A stretch of 64,000 nucleotides of DNA from Solidesulfovibrio carbinolicus. Its GTDB lineage: Bacteria > Desulfobacterota > Desulfovibrionia > Desulfovibrionales > Desulfovibrionaceae. Each line of letters opens with the position of its first letter. Position 1 is the first letter of the stretch. The stretch covers positions 1,922,001 to 1,986,000 of the forward strand of contig NZ_CP026538.1 of assembly GCF_004135975.1 (NCBI RefSeq). Reading direction: 5' to 3'. The notes below the pieces were generated by a model that was given only the letters and a program-made list of their open reading frames with translations, was not told the origin of the DNA and made no database searches. Shown here piece by piece: positions 1 to 6,835 of the stretch. The position numbers were made by a program, and so were the translations under genes.

Positions 1-89
1 GCCACGGAAGCCAATGTCTGCCGCTCTAGTTCCACCCCTGCAATTACAAACGCAAGCCGGCCCTTTTTGATCGTCTCCACTATCAGCAT
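1..89 (-). CDS. Partial hypothetical protein (5' part only)
   Basis: A minus-strand reading frame stays open from an ATG at 89 to the window edge and begins MLIVETIKKGRLAFV. The frame is also open about 70 bases further upstream without another ATG. The amino-acid composition is coding-like, with alternating hydrophobic and charged residues, but only 29 codons are visible and no family can be recognised. A weak purine-rich stretch precedes the ATG. The rest of the gene lies outside the window, so function cannot be judged. Confidence 0.3.
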   Translation of the reverse strand, partial: MLIVETIKKGRLAFVIAGVELERQTLASV

Positions 90-445
90 TCTCTCGTAGT
101 GCCCCTTGTGCCTCTGGTGATCCGAGACATCTAAGGGGGGTGCCGAGGGGGGCATGGGGCAGCTTGTTTCAGAACCGCACGGCCAGGGCCAGGAAGTGGT
201 ACACCCTTTCAGTTGGCCAGTAAGGCGTCGGCTGCGAACTGCGTCTTGCCCTTGTCGTGCTTGGCTTGTCAGTCGCGCGGCCAGTTTGGTCAATCCCCGT
301 TCCGTCTGGTTTTGGCCGACTTCCCGGCGCGGCATCGATTGGTGTCAGGTCGTCGAAACTAGGCACTTTTTTCGACCATGGAGGATGAAATGTCGGGATA
401 GGCACGGGCTCCACAATCTTGGCCCGTTGTTGTTATCTTGCCCAG
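90..445. other. Intergenic stretch, no convincing gene
   Basis: Several short overlapping frames are open on both strands, but none has a plausible ribosome binding site or recognisable protein. I see no clear promoter, repeat or RNA gene here. It probably contains the promoter of the small gene that starts at 446. Confidence 0.4.
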
Positions 446-685
446 ATGAAAAACACCTCAAGCCCGGCCAAGAGCCGGCCCGATTTCGAGTTTGCCGCTC
501 AAGTGAAGCGGTTTTTCTCCAACCCTGAAACCCGTATGACCCAACCCCAGCTCGCCAGAAAGCTGCAAATTCCTTGCTCAACGCTGCGGTCGTATCTGCT
601 TTGTGTCACACCCTTCCCTGGTGCTGTTCGTCTTGGACTTGAGGCGATTATGAGGAGTGTAGGCGAGGAGGTGCGCCTTGGCTAA
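446..685 (+). CDS. Small HTH-like DNA-binding protein
   Basis: This 79-residue protein starts MKNTSSPAKS. Its middle (about residues 25-60) contains TQPQLARKLQIPCSTLRSYL, which has the spacing of a helix-turn-helix (Q-L-A-x-x-L-x-I-x-x-S-T-L-R). It is probably a small transcriptional regulator or excisionase-like protein, but no family is certain. I prefer the ATG at 446 over one nine codons earlier because the earlier residues look non-conserved. Its end overlaps the start of the antirepressor gene by 8 bases, so the two are probably co-transcribed and translationally coupled. The context suggests phage-type gene control. Confidence 0.5.
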   Translation: MKNTSSPAKSRPDFEFAAQVKRFFSNPETRMTQPQLARKLQIPCSTLRSYLLCVTPFPGAVRLGLEAIMRSVGEEVRLG

Positions 686-1253
686 GCGTAGCGCTACCCC
701 TGTTATTGAGGGTGAGCTTGTCCCGATTGGCGAGAGCTTTGCTGGCCCTATCGCTGATAATATTTTGTTGAACTCCGACGACGATCAAATCCGAGTTGTC
801 GTTGATGGTGCTGGCCGGCCATGGTTTGTGGCGCGGGACGTTTGTGCCGCATTTGGAGACACGCACTATCGGCGGTCATTTGGTCGATTGGATGACGATG
901 AAAAGGGCGTGACACATATTGTAACTGCCGGAGGCAAGCAGTTAATGGCGATTGTTAACGAACAGGGGCTGTTTTCCATGCTGTTGTCCATGGATCCTAA
1001 GAAATCGCCGCTGTGTCATGTTGATTATGAGAGAGTCAATCGCCGTATCGATAAACTCAAAGCATTTAAACGCTGGCTCTTTAAGGAGGTATTGCCAGCA
1101 ATCCGTAAATACGGTGCGTATATGACGCCTACTGTGGTTGAAAAGGCGTTGATTGACATAGATACGATTATTGATCTGGCCTTAAAACTTAAAGCTGAGC
1201 GCTCCACAGGCGACAGTGCATGTAAGGATGCGTCGTTTGCAATAACGTCGTAA
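678..1253 (+). CDS. Bro-N family antirepressor-like protein
   Basis: The 191-residue protein has a Bro-N domain at about residues 38-145. Visible hallmarks are PWFVARDVCAAFG, the acidic LDDDEKGV turn, the VNEQGLFSMLLS strand and the closing FKRWLFKEVLPAIRKYGAYM segment. Bro-N proteins are DNA-binding phage and mobile-element regulators, often antirepressors. The start is a TTG at 678, because GGCGAGGAGG lies at 662-671 and no in-frame ATG fits. The C-terminal 45 residues are helical and lack a second known domain. A decayed relative lies on the other strand at 2719-3203, so the region has carried more than one such regulator. Confidence 0.75.
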   Translation: MAKRSATPVIEGELVPIGESFAGPIADNILLNSDDDQIRVVVDGAGRPWFVARDVCAAFGDTHYRRSFGRLDDDEKGVTHIVTAGGKQLMAIVNEQGLFSMLLSMDPKKSPLCHVDYERVNRRIDKLKAFKRWLFKEVLPAIRKYGAYMTPTVVEKALIDIDTIIDLALKLKAERSTGDSACKDASFAITS

Positions 1254-1276
1254 CTAGGTCATCAATTTCAAGACCG

Positions 1277-1341
1277 TGGTGCGGTCGGCCGGCCTGACAA
1301 GCTAGATGCGTAATGCATTGTCTAGCTGTCCTTCCGCACCA
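1277..1341. repeat. Long imperfect hairpin after the antirepressor gene
   Basis: TGGTGCGG (1277-1284) pairs with CCGCACCA (1334-1341). Inside it, ACAAGCTAGA pairs with TCTAGCTGT with one bulge. The stem could span about 65 bases of RNA. No T-run follows, so it is not a classical intrinsic terminator. It may be a factor-independent stop for the antirepressor transcript, a structured RNA or a protein-binding site. Confidence 0.5.
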
Positions 1342-1601
1342 TAGAACACAAATATTTCCAGGTAGTTAATTGAAGATTAAGACAATATCAACGCAATATA
1401 TACGCAATAGCCGTAATTATCGATAGGTTTTATATTGTCATTGTCGTAGTTAACTGGCTTATAATTGAAATCTGCTAGTCGTCCAAAGCTCATTACGTAG
1501 GTGCAAGCGATTGCCTAGCCAATGTCATGAACGTATATTGGACAAGATGCAGCTAACCGATGGACATATGCGGCCAGGGCTAGTATTTTGCTTGATTTTA
1601 T

Positions 1602-1639
1602 GTATCAAGTTGCCTAACGTTGGCTAGGCAATTTGATAC
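1602..1639. promoter_or_regulatory. Near-perfect palindrome upstream of the resolvase (res/operator candidate)
   Basis: The arms GTATCAAGTTGCCTA (1602-1616) and TAGGCAATTTGATAC (1625-1639) match at 14 of 15 positions around an 8-base centre. The inner part ATTGCCTAGCCAA also occurs upstream at 1510-1522, and its reverse complement at 1620-1632. Such arrays of inverted sub-sites directly upstream of a serine resolvase gene are typical of res recombination sites, which also auto-repress the gene. The ribosome binding site of the resolvase (CGGAGG) begins at the right edge of the palindrome. Confidence 0.55.
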
Positions 1640-1650
1640 GGAGGCAAAGC

Positions 1651-2334
1651 ATGGCTGGCAAGTTCGTTTCGTACCTACGAGTGTCCACCAAGCGCCAAGG
1701 TGACAGCGGCCTTGGGCTTGAGGCCCAACAAAAGGCAATCCTGGACTTCCTGAATGGGGGAGCGTGGGAACTTGTCGGCGAGTTCGTGGAGGTGGAGAGC
1801 GGCAAGCGCCAGGATAACCGGCCGAAGCTTCAAGAGGCGCTTCAGCTTGCCAAAGCCACGGGGGCGAAGTTGCTTATCGCCAAGCTGGACAGGCTTTCCA
1901 GAAATGCCGCTTTCCTCCTGTCCCTTCGTGATGCCGGCGTTGACTTCGTGTGCGTGGACAATCCTCAGGCCACGCCTTTGACCATCGGCATATTGGCCGT
2001 GGTTGCCCAGGACGAGCGGGAAAGGATTAGCGCCCGGACAAAGGCCGCCCTTGCCGCAGCAAAGGCCCGTGGGGTTCGCCTAGGCTGTCCGAATGGTGCC
2101 GCCCACCTTAAGGGCCGGGGGAACGTGGAAGCCGTGGCCGCGATCCGGCAGGGCGCACAGGACCGGGCGGAAGACTTGCGGCAGATCGTGGCCGGGCTTT
2201 GGGCCGAAGGGCCAACTTTGCATAAGCTGGCCGACCAATTGAACGCCCGAAGTATTCTGACGCCAAGGGGCGGCCAATGGCATCCGGCAAGCGCTGGCAG
2301 GCTTGTGAAGCGCCTGGGGCTGGTGGAGGTGTAG
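1651..2334 (+). CDS. Serine recombinase (resolvase/invertase family)
   Basis: The 227-residue small serine recombinase resolves or inverts DNA between paired sites. The N-terminal catalytic domain shows YLRVSTKRQ with the nucleophile Ser12 and Arg10, followed by KLDRLSRN and the DERERISARTKAALAAAKARG helix (E helix), which positions the DNA-binding part. The C-terminal segment GPTLHKLADQLNARSI resembles the HTH of this family. The ATG at 1651 is chosen because CGGAGG lies 6 bases ahead; a TTG at 1633 lies inside the palindrome. The adjacent inverted-repeat array is the likely target site. Confidence 0.9.
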   Translation: MAGKFVSYLRVSTKRQGDSGLGLEAQQKAILDFLNGGAWELVGEFVEVESGKRQDNRPKLQEALQLAKATGAKLLIAKLDRLSRNAAFLLSLRDAGVDFVCVDNPQATPLTIGILAVVAQDERERISARTKAALAAAKARGVRLGCPNGAAHLKGRGNVEAVAAIRQGAQDRAEDLRQIVAGLWAEGPTLHKLADQLNARSILTPRGGQWHPASAGRLVKRLGLVEV

Positions 2335-2718
2335 GGCAGTCGCGAGTGTCACACCCTCGGAGCTAGGCCAAAGGACTTCCCCAGGGGTTGCAGCACGATC
2401 TTGTAGTCTGTCGATCCAGATTCGGCCAAGGCCGAGCTCACCCGACACACCCCGCCCATGCTGGCAAGCTCGCCATGGGACTCCCCGCCACGTAAGTTAA
2501 TCTCAAGGGTTAACGCGCGGAATTCCAAAATTCCTCCGCACAAGCTAAAGGGACTCCTGCACCGTAAAGTAATCGTTTTTTTGTTTTTCGTGAAAAAATC
2601 AAAAAAGACTCGGCGAGTTTGGTTTTTTCAATAACAAATGCGTAGTTTGAATGAGTTTAAATTCTTTCAATGGTTAAAATAGGCTTGTGAGAGGGCTTGA
2701 TAAAGGTCTTACGAAAGG
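2335..2718. other. Intergenic, partly AT-rich
   Basis: The stretch from about 2570 to 2690 is AT-rich with T- and A-runs. I see no gene, hairpin terminator or repeat that I can support. It separates the resolvase from the decayed Bro-N gene, and the two genes converge on it. Confidence 0.4.
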
Positions 2719-3203
2719 TCAATGCCGTAGAATTTGTCGTTTGTTTGGTTCATCATTCTTACGAACAAGCTTCCGCTTCGCAATCTCAAGAGCAATGTTA
2801 TCTTCCTCTATCTTGAACTTTTCAGCTTCCGGCTTCCGACTGCGGAACACAAGCTTGTAAAGGCCAGACTCGGAAAAGATGAGCATTTCTTGGGAACTAC
2901 CAAGGGTATTCAGGATTACTTAACCCCTCTCGTCATTATCTAGGCTTCTAGTGGCCTCGGTTATATTGGTGAGGTCAGGATGCTACAAACGACCCTCGCC
3001 ACGAACTAAGCCCCGCCGTTTGCGTCCACGATGGCCCGCACGGCCTTGCCTTTAAAGTCAAAAGGCATAGCCGCAGTAGATGCTCCAGAAGTCGACGCCG
3101 GCATTTCCGAGAATGAAAGCGGGGGCGTGAACCCCAGGTGATGCGCGACTTGAGCGTAAGGTAGATCGTCGCCATGGACCGAATGAGGTGCCAGGTATTC
3201 CAT
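2719..3203 (-). pseudogene. Decayed Bro-N antirepressor gene
   Basis: Read on the minus strand, the pieces reconstruct a Bro-N domain: FDFKGKAVRAIVDANGGA, FVARVVCSIL, then LTNITEATRSLDNDERG and, after another stop, QEMLIFSESGLYKLVFRSRK. The gene is broken by a TAG where the conserved Trp of WFVAxDV should be (about 3006), by a frameshift near 2970, and by a TAA after DNDERG (about 2920). After RKPEAEKF the sequence continues with an unrelated basic tail and stops at 2719. An N-terminal extension of about 45 residues starts at 3203. It is a relic of a second phage-type regulator and is not expected to be functional. Confidence 0.75.
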
Positions 3204-3382
3204 CTCGGGAGTGTTGACGTGCTCGTGACCTCAGCGGGAGGTGAAGCTTGATGTCAAGGGGTTCTTGCTAGGGAGAGAAGAAAAAGAAAGCTAGAAAGCA
3301 TAATTGAGCGTGGAAATTAGTCAATGCAACATATTATGAGATGTAAATGGAAGGGATCTAGGTAAACATTAGGGCAGGAAGA

Positions 3383-4060
3383 CTATTCAATGGAAAACAA
3401 AAGGTCAGCATTGGAAACAAATAAGTCAATAAAAGTATTATAGTCGCAGCAAGAAATTGTGACAAGGCCTGTTTCGCTGATGTCTCCTTTGGTTTCCTGG
3501 TTGCGCCAAAGGCCAGTGAATGAAAACTTATTAGGTATATTTGGAACTTTAAAACCCATATCTTTAGTATAGTTCAGTACATTGTCTTTGCTTGCGAGTG
3601 ACATTGAACATTTTAAATTATCATTTATTGAAAAAAATTTGTATGTAGACTTTGTAACTTTAAAGTCGTGAATAGACGCTTGTAAAAAATCAATAAGGTT
3701 TGGCATGTTGAGCTTGTTTTCACTGATAAAAAACCTAAAACTTGTTAGTTTCGAAAGAAAAGAAAAAAAGTTAGGGGCTCTTCTGGAAGGGCTTATAAGA
3801 CAAGTTATCTTGTTGAAGAAAAGAAACTCAGTTCTAAAGAATGTCTCTCTCGTTACATCGTAGTCACCCTGGATAGGATTGTAGAGTGTTTCAGAAAAAA
3901 CAACTTTTTCATAGAAAATCCCTTGAATTTTGTTTTTTGATACGTCTGATATGGTTATTCCCTTTGAGCTTTCATCAGTGTATTTGGCGTCCATTATTGT
4001 AGCTATAAATTCATTCCAACTCATTGCAAAAGAACATGGTATGAATTTAAGTTTCTTCAT
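3383..4060 (-). CDS. Unknown protein, third gene of AT-rich operon
   Basis: The 225-residue protein is rich in Phe, Asn, Lys and Ser, with no membrane segment, cysteine cluster or motif that I recognise. It starts MKKLKFIPCSFAMSW, and its first 14 bases overlap the end of the preceding gene, so it is translationally coupled. It is the last gene of a three-gene minus-strand operon of low GC content in a GC-rich region, which points to recent transfer. Function is unknown. The operon position suggests a partner of the two upstream proteins. I cannot exclude that it is a small binding or immunity-type protein. Confidence 0.6.
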   Translation of the reverse strand: MKKLKFIPCSFAMSWNEFIATIMDAKYTDESSKGITISDVSKNKIQGIFYEKVVFSETLYNPIQGDYDVTRETFFRTEFLFFNKITCLISPSRRAPNFFSFLSKLTSFRFFISENKLNMPNLIDFLQASIHDFKVTKSTYKFFSINDNLKCSMSLASKDNVLNYTKDMGFKVPNIPNKFSFTGLWRNQETKGDISETGLVTISCCDYNTFIDLFVSNADLLFSIE

Positions 4061-5165
4061 GAGACGCTTCCTTTTTTGACTTCCGAGCAGACTCCTCTAG
4101 TTTCGATTTGTACTTTAGTTTCTCAGGTTCTGAAAGAGGCTTTCGAGTGGTTGAATAAATAGATTCGCTCTTCTTGAAACTATAAGCCCCTTTTACGGTG
4201 TACTGAAATCCTTTGCATTCTTGATGATTGGCAAATCCAGCTTCAAACTCAACTAGCAAATTTGGTTCAATGGTTTTGTCAAGCGATTTCCAAACAATAT
4301 TAGAAATGAAAAAACCTTTGCTTACGAAGTCTTTGTATTCTGTTTGAGATAAAATGGCGCGGCCCTTGATCGCCACTTCTTTAATAAATCCCGTCAACTC
4401 TTTTGTGGCAATAGCATCTGGCTCGAGAGCTTCATCCTGTGTATCGTTAATGTCGTCTTCAGCCGACATTGATGTATTGCTCTTCGAAATTTTTACCCCT
4501 GAAACATCATCTAAATCCAAACCTGGAATTTTGCTAATTAGAGAGAAAAAAAATTGGTTGCGTCTTCCGCCGTCTGGTATGTGTGAAAGTTCAATTTCAT
4601 CAACTTGGAGCTTGTCACTGGTGAATTGTTCTATTTCTTTGATGATCTTATCTATTAAGATTTGGCATTTTTGGTTTGCAGCAAACCTTACATCAGTCGC
4701 ATGTGGTTTGTTGAGCGAAAATTCTATGCGATCGCGCATTATTGTTTCTTGAAGCATTGTAGCTTTGCCAAAGTCTATGTCTGGATATTCATATTCAAGA
4801 AATAGTATAGGCTGATTTGGGTTGCTCTTGATAGTTAGTTTTTCTCCGGAATTGGCTAATTGCGTTGAAAGATTGTCAATAGCTTCTTGAAATTGATTGT
4901 ACTCCATTTTCTTTTTTATTTGCATTGTTGAAAGTTTTTCTCTCCGCGTATCCTGTTCGATAATTTCATATAAGCTCACAATGTCATCGTAATCATAAGG
5001 TAACTGCGATATATATTCTGCTAATTTTTCTTTGTCATCATCTTTTGATACTAAAATATATTTGTTTTTTGCCATATTTATAAGTCCATGTATGCCAATT
5101 CTCCTTCCTTTGGCCATTAAGGTGTCAAAAATATCAATGGAAGTAATGTGGAATTTTCTACTCAT
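4047..5165 (-). CDS. Unknown protein, second gene of AT-rich operon
   Basis: The 372-residue soluble protein has a helical, highly charged middle (about residues 40-110), an acidic linker around residue 240 (SAEDDINDTQDEALEPD) and a basic C-terminus rich in Lys and Ser. A stretch near residues 290-330 (FISNIVWKSLDKTIEPNLL) alternates hydrophobic and polar residues like a beta-rich domain. I recognise no family. It overlaps its upstream neighbour by 8 bases and its downstream neighbour by 14, which is the packing of a single functional operon. The first gene of the operon looks like a nuclease, so this protein may be a sensor or scaffold, but that is inference only. Confidence 0.6.
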   Translation of the reverse strand: MSRKFHITSIDIFDTLMAKGRRIGIHGLINMAKNKYILVSKDDDKEKLAEYISQLPYDYDDIVSLYEIIEQDTRREKLSTMQIKKKMEYNQFQEAIDNLSTQLANSGEKLTIKSNPNQPILFLEYEYPDIDFGKATMLQETIMRDRIEFSLNKPHATDVRFAANQKCQILIDKIIKEIEQFTSDKLQVDEIELSHIPDGGRRNQFFFSLISKIPGLDLDDVSGVKISKSNTSMSAEDDINDTQDEALEPDAIATKELTGFIKEVAIKGRAILSQTEYKDFVSKGFFISNIVWKSLDKTIEPNLLVEFEAGFANHQECKGFQYTVKGAYSFKKSESIYSTTRKPLSEPEKLKYKSKLEESARKSKKEASHEET

Positions 5166-6129
5166 CGCGCATCCCTATCTCTTCGCTAAAAAATTGTGGA
5201 ATAACTTTGTTGATGTGTTCATATGAGATTACGGGTTTGATTTTGTTCGCGAAGTTTTCATCGACTTTTTCTCCGTATATCCTCAATGCTTTTTCATAGT
5301 TTGTCCTGGTACTATCTTTTGAGAATGGAGCAAACACTCGAATTTTACTAAAGCTCTGCAAGCAGTTATTTTTTCTTAGGTAGTCAAATAAATGTTGAAA
5401 ATTCTCAAACTCATTCTGCTTGTCTTCTAGGTAAACGTCTAAGCTAATGATGGTATTTGATCCATACTTTTCTGAATATCTCAATATATGAAACGATCCT
5501 CCTATTTGCTCAATTGTTAAAGGTAACCGTGATTGGTCATGAAAAATTTTTCTCACGGGCTGTTCAGGGTAAAAGAATCCGTATTCTTCATCAGGTAATT
5601 GTTTTTTTCCTCTTAGTAGTTGGATGTTTGACGCTAAATTGCTTAAATATAATATTTTTTTTGGTCCTATGACTGAAATTTTATTTCCTTTATCAATAGA
5701 AATCTTGTCGGTAGCTTTTTTAAATAATTCCATGAAATCTTTGTCGTATTCGCTGTCATGGTTATAGATAAACAACATGCCCTTTATGTTTATATTTTTT
5801 TCTGTAAATATGTATTTTTCTTGCCATGCTGTGTTTCTTCTTGCGCAACTCAATGCAATATTTAAATCTTCGATCGCTTTCTTTATCTTCGCTTCTTTGA
5901 TTGTCTCTTTTGAGTAGCTTTTTAAATCACATAATACATGTGTGATTTTGTCTTCATACGGCTCGACATATCGAAAAACTACGTCAGCTGGATGTGTTTT
6001 GCAGGCATGGGATTCATCAATGCAAGGTGTATTTTCATTGGTTGGACCTGAAACTTCCCAGTTTAAGTACGTAAATATTTCTTTGCTGACAATTTCAGCC
6101 ATCTTCGAAATATTTATTGTTTCTGCCAT
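5158..6129 (-). CDS. Putative PD-(D/E)XK-like nuclease, first gene of AT-rich operon
   Basis: The 323-residue protein has a possible PD-(D/E)XK core near its N-terminus: Glu12 or Glu17 in a first helix, Asp49 in HPADVVFRY, and Asp68-Leu-Lys70 in VLCDLKSYSK. This order and spacing are those of restriction-endonuclease-like folds. The rest (about residues 100-323) is unrecognised and could sense substrate. The start at 6129 has GAGGAG seven bases upstream. It heads an operon with two overlapping genes of unknown function; the AT-rich composition and the neighbouring phage-type genes and integrase make a defence role plausible. The nuclease call rests on motif reading only and needs structure prediction. 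Confidence 0.6.
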   Translation of the reverse strand: MAETINISKMAEIVSKEIFTYLNWEVSGPTNENTPCIDESHACKTHPADVVFRYVEPYEDKITHVLCDLKSYSKETIKEAKIKKAIEDLNIALSCARRNTAWQEKYIFTEKNINIKGMLFIYNHDSEYDKDFMELFKKATDKISIDKGNKISVIGPKKILYLSNLASNIQLLRGKKQLPDEEYGFFYPEQPVRKIFHDQSRLPLTIEQIGGSFHILRYSEKYGSNTIISLDVYLEDKQNEFENFQHLFDYLRKNNCLQSFSKIRVFAPFSKDSTRTNYEKALRIYGEKVDENFANKIKPVISYEHINKVIPQFFSEEIGMRDE

Positions 6130-6184
6130 GTTCTCCTCACGGTCTAGGTGGATTCATGTTGAGTTTTCATAGTTAAAACGCTGA

Positions 6185-6200
6185 AATTTATATATAAATT
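6185..6200. promoter_or_regulatory. Perfect 16-base AT palindrome upstream of the three-gene operon
   Basis: AATTTATATATAAATT is a perfect palindrome 56 bases upstream of the operon's ATG at 6129, on the promoter side. It could bind a repressor or serve as an AT-rich promoter element. No matching regulator gene lies in the operon. Confidence 0.4.
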
Positions 6201-6653
6201 CACGCGCAGTGGTGCATGCCTAATCCAGTTTGTCCAAACTCCTATATTCAATTTCTAAACAGAAAGGAAGGCCCGCAACAACCCATTTCTCTAGACGACG
6301 TGGGCTAATTTGGGAAACTATCCGAAAAAATTTACTAATTCTTGATCTGCAAGACGATTTTTCTTCTTTCATGTACGACGCCTTAACTCGTCGTCCTAGC
6401 TGAATCCATAGCTGCGAACAGAGAGGGTACACGAAGACCAATGTTAACGCGGTAGCGCTCTTCTAGTTGATGATATATCGACAGTTCATGGGGTAGTACT
6501 TGGATCATGGCGATTGTATCTTGATCCCACAGGTGGGAATATCGAGTGTGACAATTGAGATGGTTGAAGTTGTAGTTCGTAATTTTAGGGGCATTTTTGG
6601 GGGCATCTGTTGATTTTGTATATTTTTTATTGCTTAAATACAATGTTATAGTT
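6201..6653. other. Intergenic between divergent operon and integrase region
   Basis: I find no convincing gene. Minus-strand frames at 6220-6712 lack conserved features. The last 100 bases become AT-rich just before the tRNA-like segment. The upstream part of a tRNA is absent, which shows that the tRNA-like 3' end is a truncated attachment copy. Confidence 0.4.
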
Positions 6654-6681
6654 TGAATATTCGAGTCCCCCCTTCGCACCA
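6654..6681 (+). other. tRNA 3'-end-like attachment site (att candidate)
   Basis: TTCGAGTCCCCCCTTCGCA followed by CCA (ending at 6681) reads like the T-loop, T-stem, acceptor strand and CCA end of a tRNA. It is one base short of canonical spacing, and no 5' tRNA half precedes it. It lies directly between an AT-rich accessory segment and a tyrosine integrase gene and is followed by a strong terminator. This is the usual layout where an element has integrated into the 3' end of a tRNA gene and left a partial copy. Confidence 0.55.
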
Positions 6682-6685
6682 TCTT

Positions 6686-6726
6686 GAAGGGGTTGCAGCT
6701 AAACGGCTGCAACCCCTTCTTTTTTT
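6686..6726 (+). terminator. Strong intrinsic terminator
   Basis: A perfect 14-base-pair stem (GAAGGGGTTGCAGC at 6686-6699 with GCTGCAACCCCTTC at 6706-6719) has a 6-base loop and seven Ts at 6720-6726. It sits a few bases after the tRNA-like CCA, as expected for the original terminator of the target tRNA gene or its copy. Confidence 0.9.
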
Positions 6727-6835
6727 GTTTCAGGGTTGTGGCCAGGCTTCAAAAAACCCTGTGTTTTTCCCTTGTTTGCCAAAAGGGGTCAAAGCGCAGG
6801 GTCAAACATGCCGTACGCCGGCGTGGGCCGCAGCC

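Noticed and set aside
154-581. Short frames on both strands near the left edge
   Set aside because: No ribosome sites, no conserved motifs, and they overlap each other in different frames.
2734-2943. 69-codon plus-strand frame
   Set aside because: It is antisense to the decayed Bro-N gene, whose reconstructed protein fits a known family.
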